From positions 62,001 through 126,000 of the forward strand of contig CAWCBH010000003.1 in NCBI GenBank assembly GCA_963793785.1: a stretch of DNA of 64,000 bases, given 5' to 3'. Both the position numbers and the translations under genes were made by a program. Positions 48,007 to 56,242 of this stretch are shown here, piece by piece. Below the pieces are notes generated by a model. The model saw nothing but the letters and a program-made list of their open reading frames with translations. It was not told the DNA's origin and made no database searches. Source of the stretch: CAWCBH01 sp963793785 (GTDB taxonomy: Bacteria; Actinomycetota; Thermoleophilia; Solirubrobacterales; 70-9). Each line of letters starts with the position of its first letter. Positions within the stretch are counted from its first letter, which is position 1.

Positions 48007-48574
48007 CCCGGATCAGGGTCCCGCCGCGGCCGCCAAGCGTCGCCACGGCCTCCAGCAGCGCCGCCGCGACCAGCACGACCGGCATTCCGAGCACGCTGAT
48101 CGCGGCGTCGAGGCGGCGTTGCCAGCGGCGGGGGGCCGGCGAAGGCTCGGCCTTCTCGATCCATCCCAGCCCCACGTTGTGCCCGAAGGTGAAGCTGTTC
48201 ATCAACGTCTGCCACATTCGAGAGACATCTGCCCGGGGCCGCTCGATCGGCTCCCCGAGCCGGCGCAGGGCGTCGGGCGTGAGCAGGAACCTGCGCTGCG
48301 GCTCGATGCCGGCCCAGCCGGAGGAGCCGATCGAGGCCTGCAGGCTGGCCCGATTCGGCAGTCGCACCGGGCCGGCGCGCAACGCCGCCAGCAGCCGTTC
48401 CCGATCGACCGCCTCGCCGGCGACGCCGAGACCGCACCGCTCGCAGCGCCGGATCGGCGCCCCGTCGGGTCGCCGGCTCGCCCACCCGAACAGCGGCTGG
48501 CCGCAGGCCGGGCAGGGCGGATTGTCGGGACCCGATCCCGCCTGCAGCGGGACGGCCGGCGGTCGCGACTCCAC
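47990..48574 (-). CDS. Zinc-ribbon protein with C-terminal membrane segment
   Basis: 194 residues. The N-terminal part has two CxxC pairs (CPACGQPLFGW; CERCGLGV) typical of the zinc finger that often precedes methyltransferase domains. The middle (LPNRASLQASIGSSGW, LLTPDALRRLGEP, MNSFTFGHNVGLG) is conserved-looking but unassigned. The C-terminus has one hydrophobic helix (ISVLGMPVVLVAAALLEAVA). No SAM motif exists, so it is not a methyltransferase. The GTG start overlaps the upstream gene's TAG by one base (TAGTG). Function unknown. Confidence 0.6.
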   Translation of the reverse strand: MESRPPAVPLQAGSGPDNPPCPACGQPLFGWASRRPDGAPIRRCERCGLGVAGEAVDRERLLAALRAGPVRLPNRASLQASIGSSGWAGIEPQRRFLLTPDALRRLGEPIERPRADVSRMWQTLMNSFTFGHNVGLGWIEKAEPSPAPRRWQRRLDAAISVLGMPVVLVAAALLEAVATLGGRGGTLIRARRAP

Positions 48575-49713
48575 TAGGTGCGTGCGGGCGCGGCGGCGGG
48601 GTCGGGTCGCGGCTCGACGTCGTGCTCGACTCCGTGCTCGGCCAGAGCGCCGAGAAAGTCCCCGGGGTCGAAAGCCTGCGCGGGGGCGAGGGCGCCCAAC
48701 CCTTCGAAGCCGGGCGCGGCGGCGAGCAGGGCAGCGTGCACGGTCGTGACCGCGGTGAGGCCGTAGACGTCACTGCCGGTGACGACGCCGCGGCGCCGCC
48801 TACCGCCGGCACGAGCATCGCAGACAATCGTGAAGCGGTTGGCGCGGCGGCTCTCTTCCTCCGGCCCTTCGGGCAGCCGCGCGACCAGCCGCGGCGCCAG
48901 CCCGCGCAGCGGGCTGCGCATCGCAAGCCCGATTGCTGGCGCAGTCACCGGCAACAGCGCCGCCAGGCGCCTCGGGACGACCGTCTCGGCGCTGAGCAGC
49001 ATCCGCACGTTGCGGGTCTCGACGTGTCGCGGGACCGTGATCGGCTCGCCCGCCGGGTAGCGAATCATCCGCTGGCGCCCGACCGGCGGCGGGAAGTCGA
49101 AGCTGCCTCGGTCGACCTTTCGCGAGGCTGCCTGCAGCGCCCCGTCGGTGTACTCGAGATCGCCGCCGCTGAGCATGTCGAGGCCGGAGAGCGTCGTTCC
49201 CCGGGTGGCCTGCATTCCGCGAACCGAGTAGGCGAGGGTGAGCTCGTCGAGGGGCCCCATTCCGGCTGCGGTCAGGGCGGCGATCATGTCTCCCGGGACG
49301 TAGTCGAAGCCCATCGCGGTCAGCAAAGCGGCGCCGTTGCTCTCGGCAAGCGGCCCATAGCGGTCGAAGACGAGGCGCATGAACGGCTGCTCCCCGGTCG
49401 TGTCCACGTAGTGGGTGCCGGTCTCGGCCGCCGCCGCCAGGACGGGCTCGCCGTGCCGCATGAACGGGCCGGCGCAGGCGATCACGGCGGCGCAGGGCTC
49501 GAGCATCGCCCGCAGCCCGCCCGGATCCTCGACGCCCACAGCTCGGGTCGGGGCGCCGTCGAGCTGCCGCGAGAGCGATTCGAGCTTGGCCGGATCGCGC
49601 CCGGCGAGGACGAAGTCGGCCCCGCGGCGCGCCAGCTCGGCGGCGACGAGCTTGCCGGTGAACCCGGTGGCGCCGTAGACGGCAACCGGGCCGGTCTGCG
49701 AGGAAGCCGGCAT
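48574..49713 (-). CDS. Saccharopine dehydrogenase-like NAD(P)-binding protein (trans-acting enoyl reductase type)
   Basis: A 379-residue oxidoreductase of the saccharopine dehydrogenase NADP-binding family. Rossmann motif VYGATGFTGKLVAAELARR, AGRDPAKLESL, then CAGPFMRHGEPVLAAAAETG and HYVDTTGEQPF. Mycobacterial relatives include the trans-acting enoyl reductase of phthiocerol synthesis, so an enoyl or imine reductase role is possible. The C-terminus is Asp/Pro-rich. It starts 86 bp from the divergent CBS gene and is followed by the zinc-ribbon gene with a 1-bp overlap. Confidence 0.8.
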   Translation of the reverse strand: MPASSQTGPVAVYGATGFTGKLVAAELARRGADFVLAGRDPAKLESLSRQLDGAPTRAVGVEDPGGLRAMLEPCAAVIACAGPFMRHGEPVLAAAAETGTHYVDTTGEQPFMRLVFDRYGPLAESNGAALLTAMGFDYVPGDMIAALTAAGMGPLDELTLAYSVRGMQATRGTTLSGLDMLSGGDLEYTDGALQAASRKVDRGSFDFPPPVGRQRMIRYPAGEPITVPRHVETRNVRMLLSAETVVPRRLAALLPVTAPAIGLAMRSPLRGLAPRLVARLPEGPEEESRRANRFTIVCDARAGGRRRRGVVTGSDVYGLTAVTTVHAALLAAAPGFEGLGALAPAQAFDPGDFLGALAEHGVEHDVEPRPDPAAAPART

Positions 49714-49799
49714 CGGCTCGATCCTAGTCCGTGGAGATCTTCGACGGCCACCGCAGCACCTGATTGCGGCGCGGCTTCGGCGGGCGATAGCGTAGGCGC

Positions 49800-50246
49800 G
49801 TGCGCCTGAGCGAGATCATGACCCCCGGCGTCGTCACCGCCGTGCCCGAGGCGACGGCGCTCGACGTGGCGCGACTGATGCGCGACCACGGGGTCGGCTC
49901 GGTGGTGATCGTCGACCCGCAAGGAACGCCGGTGGCGATGATCACCGACCGCGATCTCGCGGTGCGGATCCTGGCCGGGGAGTCCGAATCCGAGGAGACC
50001 GTCTCCGAGCATGCATCGCGGCCGCTGATCACCGGCGACCCTGAGATGGAGCTCGACGAAGCGGCGGCGTTGATGGTGCAGCATCGGGTGCGCCGCCTGC
50101 CGGTGGTCACAGAAGACCGTCTGGCCGGGATTGTCACCCTCGACGACATCGCCGTTCGCACCGGCAACCTCGAGGTGGCGCAGCGAATGACGCAGGAGGT
50201 CATCGAGGGGGCGTTGCCCGAGTTCTACTTCCACGAGCGCGGCTGA
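49800..50246 (+). CDS. CBS-domain pair protein
   Basis: A 148-residue stand-alone pair of CBS domains: MRLSEIMTPGVVTAVPEATA and GSVVIVDPQGTPVAMITDRD, then HASRPLITGDPEMELDEAAA and RRLPVVTEDRLAGIVTLDD. Such modules bind adenosyl nucleotides and regulate partner enzymes. GTG start at 49800. It is followed 4 bp later by a small unknown gene and an integral membrane gene, which may be its partners. Confidence 0.88.
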   Translation: MRLSEIMTPGVVTAVPEATALDVARLMRDHGVGSVVIVDPQGTPVAMITDRDLAVRILAGESESEETVSEHASRPLITGDPEMELDEAAALMVQHRVRRLPVVTEDRLAGIVTLDDIAVRTGNLEVAQRMTQEVIEGALPEFYFHERG

Positions 50247-50250
50247 TTCG

Positions 50251-50505
50251 ATGACCCCGGGCTCCGATCGGGTGCCGCAGCCGGCGTCGCGGGTGACCCT
50301 GACACCTGCCCAGCAGCGGACCAGAAAGCGGGTCGAGACCGTGATCGGCCTCGCCGCACCGGTGCTCGATCTCGTGCTCGCCGTCGGCGACCGCATCTCT
50401 CGCCTGGCCGAGCCGAAGGACTACGAGTACTACCCGGTCCGCGCGGGCGAGCTGCGCGAGGAGACCTCGGTCGCCGCGCCCGAGCGTTCGCCGAGCGGCG
50501 ATTGA
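50251..50505 (+). CDS. Small hypothetical protein
   Basis: 84 residues. It has a basic N-terminal segment (TPAQQRTRKRVETVIGLAAP), a short hydrophobic stretch (VIGLAAPVLDLVLAVGD) and a Tyr/Glu-rich end (KDYEYYPVRAGELREE). No family recognised. It sits between the CBS gene (4-bp gap) and the membrane protein gene (4-bp overlap), so it is likely one of three co-translated genes. Confidence 0.55.
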   Translation: MTPGSDRVPQPASRVTLTPAQQRTRKRVETVIGLAAPVLDLVLAVGDRISRLAEPKDYEYYPVRAGELREETSVAAPERSPSGD

Positions 50506-51350
50506 CCGGCAGGGCCGAGCTGATCGACCGGGAGCGCCGCTGGGCGCTCCCGGTCGCGCTGCTGACGCTGGGCGCCGCGGTGGCGATGATCGCCTCGATC
50601 ATCGTGCTCGGAACGACCTTCAGCGCCGAGGGAGAGGCGGACCAGCTCCGAGATCTCGACTCCAACTCCGGCTCCTACCTGCTGGCCGGCGTGCTGCGCG
50701 GCCTCGGCACCCTCGCCCTGGCGGCCCCGCTCCTGTACCTGTTTCGGGCCGCAGAGGGCCGCAACGACGCCGTCCGCGGACAGCTGATCGGGGTCATCTT
50801 CGTGGCCCCTCTGTTCATGGCGTTGGGGGCGATCCTGAACGCCCAGGCCAGCATCAACGCGGCCTCGGATTTCGTCGCGCAGGGCATCACCGGCAGCGGC
50901 GAGGGGGCCGACGACCAGGCCACCGACTTCCTCGAGGACGAGTCGCTGCGCAGCCTTGCCACCGGCCTCTCGCTCGCCGGCGCTCTCGGGGTCGCCGTGA
51001 TCATGGTCTACACCTGCCTGCAGGCGATGCGGGTCGGGTTGCTGTCGCGCTTTTGGGGCTCGCTCGGGATGGCGCTCGGCGCCGTCTCGTTCATCATCCC
51101 CGGCTTCCAGCCCTTCCTGACGATCTGGTTCATCTACCTCGGCCTCCTGATCGCCGGCTGGGTGCCGCGGGGGCGGCCGCCGGCCTGGGCCGCCGGGCAG
51201 GCGATCCCCTGGCCGACCCCCGGCGAGCAGGCGGCGGCGAGGCTGGAGCCTGAGGAGGAATCCGATCAGGATTCCGCGGAGCCGCCGGAGCCGGATCAGA
51301 ACCCGCCGCGCGAGCGCGGCGCGCGCCGCAAGCGCAAGCGCCGCAGCTAG
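50502..51350 (+). CDS. Polytopic membrane protein with acidic/basic tail
   Basis: 282 residues with about five or six helices (WALPVALLTLGAAVAMIAS; YLLAGVLRGLGTLALAAPL; IGVIFVAPLFMALGAILN; FIIPGFQPFLTIWFIYLGLL). The cytoplasmic tail of about 60 residues is Glu/Pro-rich and ends in a run of Arg/Lys (RGARRKRKRRS). The TTG start overlaps the preceding gene by 4 bp. It resembles DUF4386-like actinobacterial membrane proteins only loosely. The basic terminus may bind nucleic acid or lipid head groups. Function unknown. Confidence 0.6.
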   Translation: MTGRAELIDRERRWALPVALLTLGAAVAMIASIIVLGTTFSAEGEADQLRDLDSNSGSYLLAGVLRGLGTLALAAPLLYLFRAAEGRNDAVRGQLIGVIFVAPLFMALGAILNAQASINAASDFVAQGITGSGEGADDQATDFLEDESLRSLATGLSLAGALGVAVIMVYTCLQAMRVGLLSRFWGSLGMALGAVSFIIPGFQPFLTIWFIYLGLLIAGWVPRGRPPAWAAGQAIPWPTPGEQAAARLEPEEESDQDSAEPPEPDQNPPRERGARRKRKRRS

Positions 51351-51356
51351 GGCGCG

Positions 51357-51824
51357 ATGGAGGCGTCCAAACCGGCCGACCTTCCGGGCTGGGCTCGAGA
51401 GCTGTTACGCGACAGCCGGGTCGGTCGCCTCGGGATCCTCGACGACGCCGGTAATCCACGGGTGCTGCCGGTCACCTTCGCCCTATTCGGCGGGCGGATC
51501 TGGAGCGCCGTCGATTCGAAGCTCAAGCGCGTTGGCGGTGAAGAGCTGGCCCGGGTCCGCTTCCTGCGCCGCCGGCCCGAGGCCGCCTTCACCGTCGATC
51601 GCTACAGCGACGACTGGGAGGAGCTGGCCTGGGTGCAGGCGCTGGGTTCGGTGCAGGTGCTTACGCTGACCGAAGGCGGCGAGGCACTGGCGGCCCTCGC
51701 CGCCAAGTACCCGGCCTACCAGAGCAAGCCGCCTGGAGGCCCGATGCTCTCGCTGTCGCCCGAGCGCTGGCTCTGCTGGCGCGCCGCCGAGCACGGGCGC
51801 CACGGGCGAGCGAACAGGTCATAG
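51357..51824 (+). CDS. PPOX-class probable F420-dependent enzyme (TIGR03668-like)
   Basis: A 155-residue split-barrel flavin/deazaflavin-binding protein: ARELLRDSRVGRLGILDDAG, VLPVTFALFGGRIWSAVDSK, FLRRRPEAAFTVDRYSDDW and LAWVQALGSVQVL. The pattern fits the Rv0121/TIGR03668 group thought to use cofactor F420. The C-terminal 15 residues (AAEHGRHGRANRS) look unconserved. The gene overlaps the 3' end of the convergent GH114-like gene by 109 bp. It starts 6 bp after the membrane protein gene. Confidence 0.8.
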   Translation: MEASKPADLPGWARELLRDSRVGRLGILDDAGNPRVLPVTFALFGGRIWSAVDSKLKRVGGEELARVRFLRRRPEAAFTVDRYSDDWEELAWVQALGSVQVLTLTEGGEALAALAAKYPAYQSKPPGGPMLSLSPERWLCWRAAEHGRHGRANRS

Positions 51825-52591
51825 CCCTTGCGGATCGCGCTGAAGCGGAGGTTGCGGGCGCGGGGGCAGAACCGCGCCGGGGCGATCTCGTACTCGGCCT
51901 CGAAGACCGCCTTCCCGGCCTCGATGAAGGGCCGGTACTGGCCGCACTCGCGGTATTGGAAGCATTGCTCGACGACCGCGAAGTCGAAGTCGCCGACGAG
52001 CTGGCGGACCTGGCGGCCGTCGTTCTTCAGCGCCACCGACATCCCGCGGGCGTGGACTCGATCGGCGACCCAGCGGTTGAAGCGCAGCTGGTCGGCGCGG
52101 GTCAGCGGAAAGCCGGTCCGGTTCTCCCAGCCGGCCAGGTTGTCGGGCTCGACGGCGTCGAAGCCCTTGCGCTTGCAGGTGTTGAAGCGGCGCTTGAGGA
52201 TCGGTGCCAGCTGGCGGATCTTGCGGATGTCGAGCCAGCGCTCGTCGGGGAAGCCGAAGTACTTGCGGCCCAGCAGCGCGCGCGGGTAGCGGCCGGCGTC
52301 GGGCCGGTAGTTCTCCCAGGCGCCGATGTCGAGGTAGCAGATCACCTTGCGCCCGCGGGCGTGCAGCCGGCGGATGACGTCGCGGCCGACGTCGAAGCCG
52401 TCGACCTCGTACACCGGCGCCGCGAACGAGGTATCGATCTGTCCCTGCAGCTGCCACTGCCAGGGAGCAGTCGTCGGTCCTGGCTGCCAGCGCGCCGCCG
52501 CCGGCTCTGCCGGCGCCAGCGCCACGGTCAGCATCGTCGCCGCGGCGGCCAGCAGCGCCAGCCGTAGCCCGGGGGCACCGAAGCCGGCCAC
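51716..52591 (-). CDS. Secreted GH114-like (endo-alpha-1,4-polygalactosaminidase-type) protein
   Basis: 291 residues with a signal peptide (LALLAAAATMLTVALAPAEP) and a TIM-barrel of the glycoside hydrolase family 114/DUF297 type: WQWQLQGQIDTS, VICYLDIGAWENYRPDAG, KGFDAVEPDNLAGWENRTGF and VALKNDGRQVRQLV. The Asp in YLDIG and Glu in AVEPDN are candidate catalytic acids. The GTG start abuts the TGA of the LPSTG cupredoxin gene (TGAGTG), so they are co-translated. The conserved part ends at about FARPWRPC; the remaining 20-25 residues overlap the convergent gene. Confidence 0.8.
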   Translation of the reverse strand: MAGFGAPGLRLALLAAAATMLTVALAPAEPAAARWQPGPTTAPWQWQLQGQIDTSFAAPVYEVDGFDVGRDVIRRLHARGRKVICYLDIGAWENYRPDAGRYPRALLGRKYFGFPDERWLDIRKIRQLAPILKRRFNTCKRKGFDAVEPDNLAGWENRTGFPLTRADQLRFNRWVADRVHARGMSVALKNDGRQVRQLVGDFDFAVVEQCFQYRECGQYRPFIEAGKAVFEAEYEIAPARFCPRARNLRFSAIRKGYDLFARPWRPCSAARQQSQRSGDSESIGPPGGLLW

Positions 52592-53308
52592 TCAGCGCAC
52601 GCGGAGTCGAAGCAGCAGGCCGCCGATCAGCAGCAGCTCGGCGAGGATCAATGCAGGCAACAGGTCCTGGCCGGTCGAGGGCAGCGACCCGTCCGAGTCG
52701 CCGCCGGCTCCGCCCCCGGAGCCGGAGCCGGAGGAGACGCCGCCGCTGTCGCTCTCCCCGTCGCCGCCGTCCGAGCCTTCGCCACCGCCCTGGCGGCCGG
52801 CGCTCTCGGACCCCGGGTCGGAGGAATTCTCAGACCCTTGCTTGGGCTCCCCGTCGGCGGGGCCGTCCGGCTGCGAGGGAGTGCCGGCGACGGTCACCGT
52901 GCCCTTCATCTTCGGATGGATTCCGCACAGGTAGTCGAAGGCGCCCGACTCCGTGAAGGTGAAGCTGTAGCCGTCGCCGGCCTCCAGCGTCTCGGACTCG
53001 AAGCCGTCGCTGGTCACGTCGTGCTTCTTCTCTCCCTGGTTGGTCCAGGAGACCGTGTCTCCGCGGCTGACGGTGACGTCCTTGGGGTCGTAGAGGAAGT
53101 CGAGGATCGCGACCGAGACCGTGGCGGAGGCGGTCGCTCGCCGTGCCGGCTGCGCTTCGCGGGTGGAGATGCGGACCTCGGCGCCGCCGCGATCGTCGGC
53201 CGTGGAGATCGCCCTTACCGCAGGGCCGGCGGCGGCGGTCGAAGGCATCGCCAGCAGGACCGCCGACATTCCCGCGGCCATGATCAGGCGCCAGTCAGGC
53301 TTGCGCAT
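52592..53308 (-). CDS. Cupredoxin (plastocyanin-like) with LPSTG cell-wall sorting tail
   Basis: 238 residues: a signal peptide (LIMAAGMSAVLLAMPSTAAA), then a type-1 copper domain with ligands His (KKHDVTSDG) and Cys/His/Met in DYLCGIHPKMKGTV, then a Gly/Ser/Asp-rich spacer of about 70 residues. The tail LPSTG (209-213), hydrophobic helix (ALILAELLLIGGLLL) and RLRVR is a standard sortase signal. The copper protein would be carried on a flexible arm fixed to the wall, acting in electron transfer or copper handling. ATG 53308 begins the signal peptide. It is followed directly by the GH114-like gene. Confidence 0.87.
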   Translation of the reverse strand: MRKPDWRLIMAAGMSAVLLAMPSTAAAGPAVRAISTADDRGGAEVRISTREAQPARRATASATVSVAILDFLYDPKDVTVSRGDTVSWTNQGEKKHDVTSDGFESETLEAGDGYSFTFTESGAFDYLCGIHPKMKGTVTVAGTPSQPDGPADGEPKQGSENSSDPGSESAGRQGGGEGSDGGDGESDSGGVSSGSGSGGGAGGDSDGSLPSTGQDLLPALILAELLLIGGLLLRLRVR

Positions 53309-53372
53309 GGGCGAATCGTAAGCCGGTTTTGACCTGCGGTCCAGCCGTCGATCCGTTGCTAGCCTGGATTTC

Positions 53373-54635
53373 GTGCGGACGGGCGGGACCCTCAAAGCGG
53401 CGGCGGCTGCGATCGTCTGGGCGGCGATCGCCCTCGCCGGCGTCGCCGGCAGTGGCGAGGCAGCGCTGCCGCCAGGCTCCGCGGTCGGCACGGCGAAGCT
53501 GACGACTCAGAGCCGTGCCGAGGTTCTCGAGCACTGGACGCCGCGCCGGATGCGCCTGGCGCAGACGCCGGATCGCGCCCTCGGCCGGCGCCCGGCCGGC
53601 GGCACGGCAGCGCCGACCGCCCGGCGACCGTCGTTCGTGGCCCCGGCGGCCGGCAACTCGGATCCGGCCCGGATCCGCCACGGTGGGCCTGCCGATTCCC
53701 TCACCTCAGCCTTCAGCCCCGGCGACGAAAGCCGATTTCCCAACCGCGTCCACGGCAAGGTCTTCTTCAGCATCGACGGGTCCGACTTCGTCTGCTCGGG
53801 CACGGCCGTCAATTCACCCGGCCGAAGCCTCGTCGTCAGCGCCGGCCACTGCGTCTACGGCGAGGGCGAGTGGGCGACCAACTGGCTCTTCGTCCCCGGC
53901 TACAGGGACGGCGCTGCGCCCTACGGTCGCTGGACGGCGACCGCGTTGCGGGCCCCCGACGCCTGGGTGCCGGAGGAGAACATCTCCTTCGACATCGGCA
54001 TGGCGACGGTGGCACGCAACAGCCGCGGCCAGGGACTGCAGAACGTCGTCGGCGCCCGCGGCATCGGCTTCGACCAGCCCCGCGACCAGCTCTACATGTC
54101 ATTCGGCTATCCGGCCGAGCCGCCCTTCGACGGGGAGTCGCTGCAGGCGTGCCGCTCGCGCTACGGCGGCGACGACGACAGCACCGATCCGCCGCGGACG
54201 ATGTTCATCGACTGCGACATGAACGCCGGCGCCAGCGGCGGCGGCTGGGTCGCGGACGGTGTCCTGCTGTCGCTGAACAGCTACTGCGTCGGCCTCTTGA
54301 TCGCCTGCACGGCACCGCGCCTCTACGGCCCATACTTCGGCGCCGCCGCCCGCGGTCTCTACGAGCAGTCCCGCGGCCGGCTGGCGAGGTGCCTCGGTCG
54401 CGCGGTGACGCAGCTCGGCGCCGCCGGCCGGGACAGCTTCGCCGGGGCGAGCGGGCGCGACGTGATCTCTCTGCGCGGCGGCACCGATACCGGCCTGGGC
54501 AGGAGGGCAAACGACACCCTGTGCGGCGGCTCCGGCGATGACACCCTGCGCGGCGGGCCCGGCTTCGACGTCTGCGACGGCGGTGCCGGCGGCGACCAGG
54601 CCAGCGGCTGCGAAGTCCGCCGCCGGATCCCCTAG
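53373..54635 (+). CDS. Secreted trypsin-like serine protease with RTX-like tail
   Basis: 420 residues. Signal peptide (AAAAAIVWAAIALAGVAGSG), a pro-like basic region (about 30-110), then a chymotrypsin fold: His in VVSAGHCVYG, Asp in ISFDIGMATV, Ser in NAGASGGGWV. After the protease domain come a few Ca-binding-like repeats (GAAGRDSFAGASGRDVISL; GGSGDDTLRGGPGFD) and a Cys pair (FDVCDGG, SGCEV). It shares the RTX style with the gene at 467-2178. The GTG start faces the divergent cupredoxin gene 64 bp away. Substrate unknown. Confidence 0.87.
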   Translation: MRTGGTLKAAAAAIVWAAIALAGVAGSGEAALPPGSAVGTAKLTTQSRAEVLEHWTPRRMRLAQTPDRALGRRPAGGTAAPTARRPSFVAPAAGNSDPARIRHGGPADSLTSAFSPGDESRFPNRVHGKVFFSIDGSDFVCSGTAVNSPGRSLVVSAGHCVYGEGEWATNWLFVPGYRDGAAPYGRWTATALRAPDAWVPEENISFDIGMATVARNSRGQGLQNVVGARGIGFDQPRDQLYMSFGYPAEPPFDGESLQACRSRYGGDDDSTDPPRTMFIDCDMNAGASGGGWVADGVLLSLNSYCVGLLIACTAPRLYGPYFGAAARGLYEQSRGRLARCLGRAVTQLGAAGRDSFAGASGRDVISLRGGTDTGLGRRANDTLCGGSGDDTLRGGPGFDVCDGGAGGDQASGCEVRRRIP

Positions 54636-54639
54636 GCGA

Positions 54640-56229
54640 TCAGGCCGCGGCGATCCGTTTGCGCTGGGTGCGGATCTCGCTGAGGATCCGCTCCAGGCGC
54701 GGCTCGCGCGAGAGGTCGACGTGGGTCATCGCCTCCGCTACCGTCGGGTGCACCGCGGCGATCCGCTCCTGCATCGCCTGCGCGACCGCCCGATAGGTCG
54801 GATGGCCTTCGCGGCCCGAGCGCAGCTCGATCAGATGCATCGCCTCGCGGGCGTTTAGGTCGAGCACGTAACGGATCCGGTAGCCGAGGCAGAGCGCGTA
54901 GGGAGCGGCCTCGTGCAGGCCCGCTTCGGCCAGGCGCTCGTATTCGGCCCGGGAGATCTCCAGCGCCCGCTCGTACTCGCTCCCACAGCCCGCCTCCCGC
55001 ACCTCCTCTGGAACCCCGGCCCCGAGATCCGGGCTCAGCCGCTGCCACTGGCAGGTCAGCATCCGGTGCCTTTGCAAATCCCGAAAGCCCCCGTAGTCGG
55101 AGACGATCTCGAAGCGGTAGCGCAGCGCCTCGAAGCCGCGTCCGGGGCGATGACGGCGGTTGCGGCGCTCGCCGATGATCGCCGCCAGCAGCGCCGCCCG
55201 CTCGGAGCGGTCGAGGACGTCGAGCCGGGCCCTGATCTCGGTCTCCGGCACCGCTGCGGCCTCGAACAGGGAGGAGGCGAGTAGGTCCTCCTCGCTTCCG
55301 TCGACGTGGACCAGCTCAACCAGCGGCCCGTCTCCGGCCTCGCGACGGTCGAGCCCCAGCCGGGAGACCCAGCTCTCGGTCGCCTCGCGACGGCTCTGCA
55401 GATAGGAGATCCACTCCCCGCCCCGGTCGGGACGGTCGACGCGGGCGACGAAGCTCGGCATCACCTGCTGCAGCTCGCGGAGGATCATCGAGCCGAACTC
55501 GCGTGCCTCGGGCAGCGGCGAAGCCAGCAGCCGCAACAGCAGCTGCTCGTAGGCCTGCCCGGAGGCATAGATGCCGACGTGGCTCAGGGTCGCGGCGGGC
55601 AGCAGTCCCCGCAGCAGGTCCAGCGCCTTGGCGCGAATCGAGCGCTGCCAGGCTCCTTCGGGCTCGTCATCGCCACGCTGCCAACGCTGCGCCGCCCAGC
55701 GCTCGACCTCGACCAGGGAGGCCGAGTAGATCGTGAACAGCTCGTCCATCGCCTCCCCGAAGCGGGGCCCGAGCTCCGGATCGCGGTAGTAGCGATAACC
55801 GCCGGACTCGGCGTCGAGCGGCTGGTCATAGGGGATGTAGCGGGTGGATTGCTCCAGATAGGCGGCGAGGCGACCGCGCTGCAGCAGCTTGGTGAGGATG
55901 TTCGACACCCATTCGCAGGCGATGTGGGCGCCGCCGACCTGGGCGATCGAGTCGTCTCCGTAGCCGAGGAAGACCCGCTCGTAGAGCTTCGCGGCCCGCT
56001 CCCCCTCATCACCGTCGAAGGGCCTCGCACCGGCGCCGACATCGGCGGCGAACTCCTCCAGGAACAGCCTGCGAACGCTGCCCGCGTAGCGCGAATAGCG
56101 GGCGAACAACGCCCCTTTCACCGTCTCCGGGAGGTTGACCAGCGCAAAGACGGGACGGTCGAGGTTGGTGAAGTGGGGGGAGAGGAGGGCCTGCTCCTCG
56201 GCGCTGAATTGCTCGACCGGGTAACGCAC
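54640..56229 (-). CDS. Double ThyX-like protein (FAD-dependent thymidylate synthase homologue)
   Basis: 529 residues made of two ThyX-like halves. ThyX normally carries RHRxxSxNE followed by SxRY. In half 1 this is RGRLAAYLEQSTRY (118-131), keeping Glu and STRY but losing the first His, Ser and Asn. In half 2 it is RHRMLTCQWQRLS (His388), keeping RHR but losing Ser, Asn and Glu. Other ThyX-like parts are GGAHIACEWVSN and AREAMHLIELRSGREGHP. Each half lacks what the other keeps. It might form a composite site or have a new role. GTG start at 56229. Dedicated dTMP synthesis is uncertain. Confidence 0.75.
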   Translation of the reverse strand: MRYPVEQFSAEEQALLSPHFTNLDRPVFALVNLPETVKGALFARYSRYAGSVRRLFLEEFAADVGAGARPFDGDEGERAAKLYERVFLGYGDDSIAQVGGAHIACEWVSNILTKLLQRGRLAAYLEQSTRYIPYDQPLDAESGGYRYYRDPELGPRFGEAMDELFTIYSASLVEVERWAAQRWQRGDDEPEGAWQRSIRAKALDLLRGLLPAATLSHVGIYASGQAYEQLLLRLLASPLPEAREFGSMILRELQQVMPSFVARVDRPDRGGEWISYLQSRREATESWVSRLGLDRREAGDGPLVELVHVDGSEEDLLASSLFEAAAVPETEIRARLDVLDRSERAALLAAIIGERRNRRHRPGRGFEALRYRFEIVSDYGGFRDLQRHRMLTCQWQRLSPDLGAGVPEEVREAGCGSEYERALEISRAEYERLAEAGLHEAAPYALCLGYRIRYVLDLNAREAMHLIELRSGREGHPTYRAVAQAMQERIAAVHPTVAEAMTHVDLSREPRLERILSEIRTQRKRIAAA

Positions 56230-56242
56230 CGAGCGATCGTAG

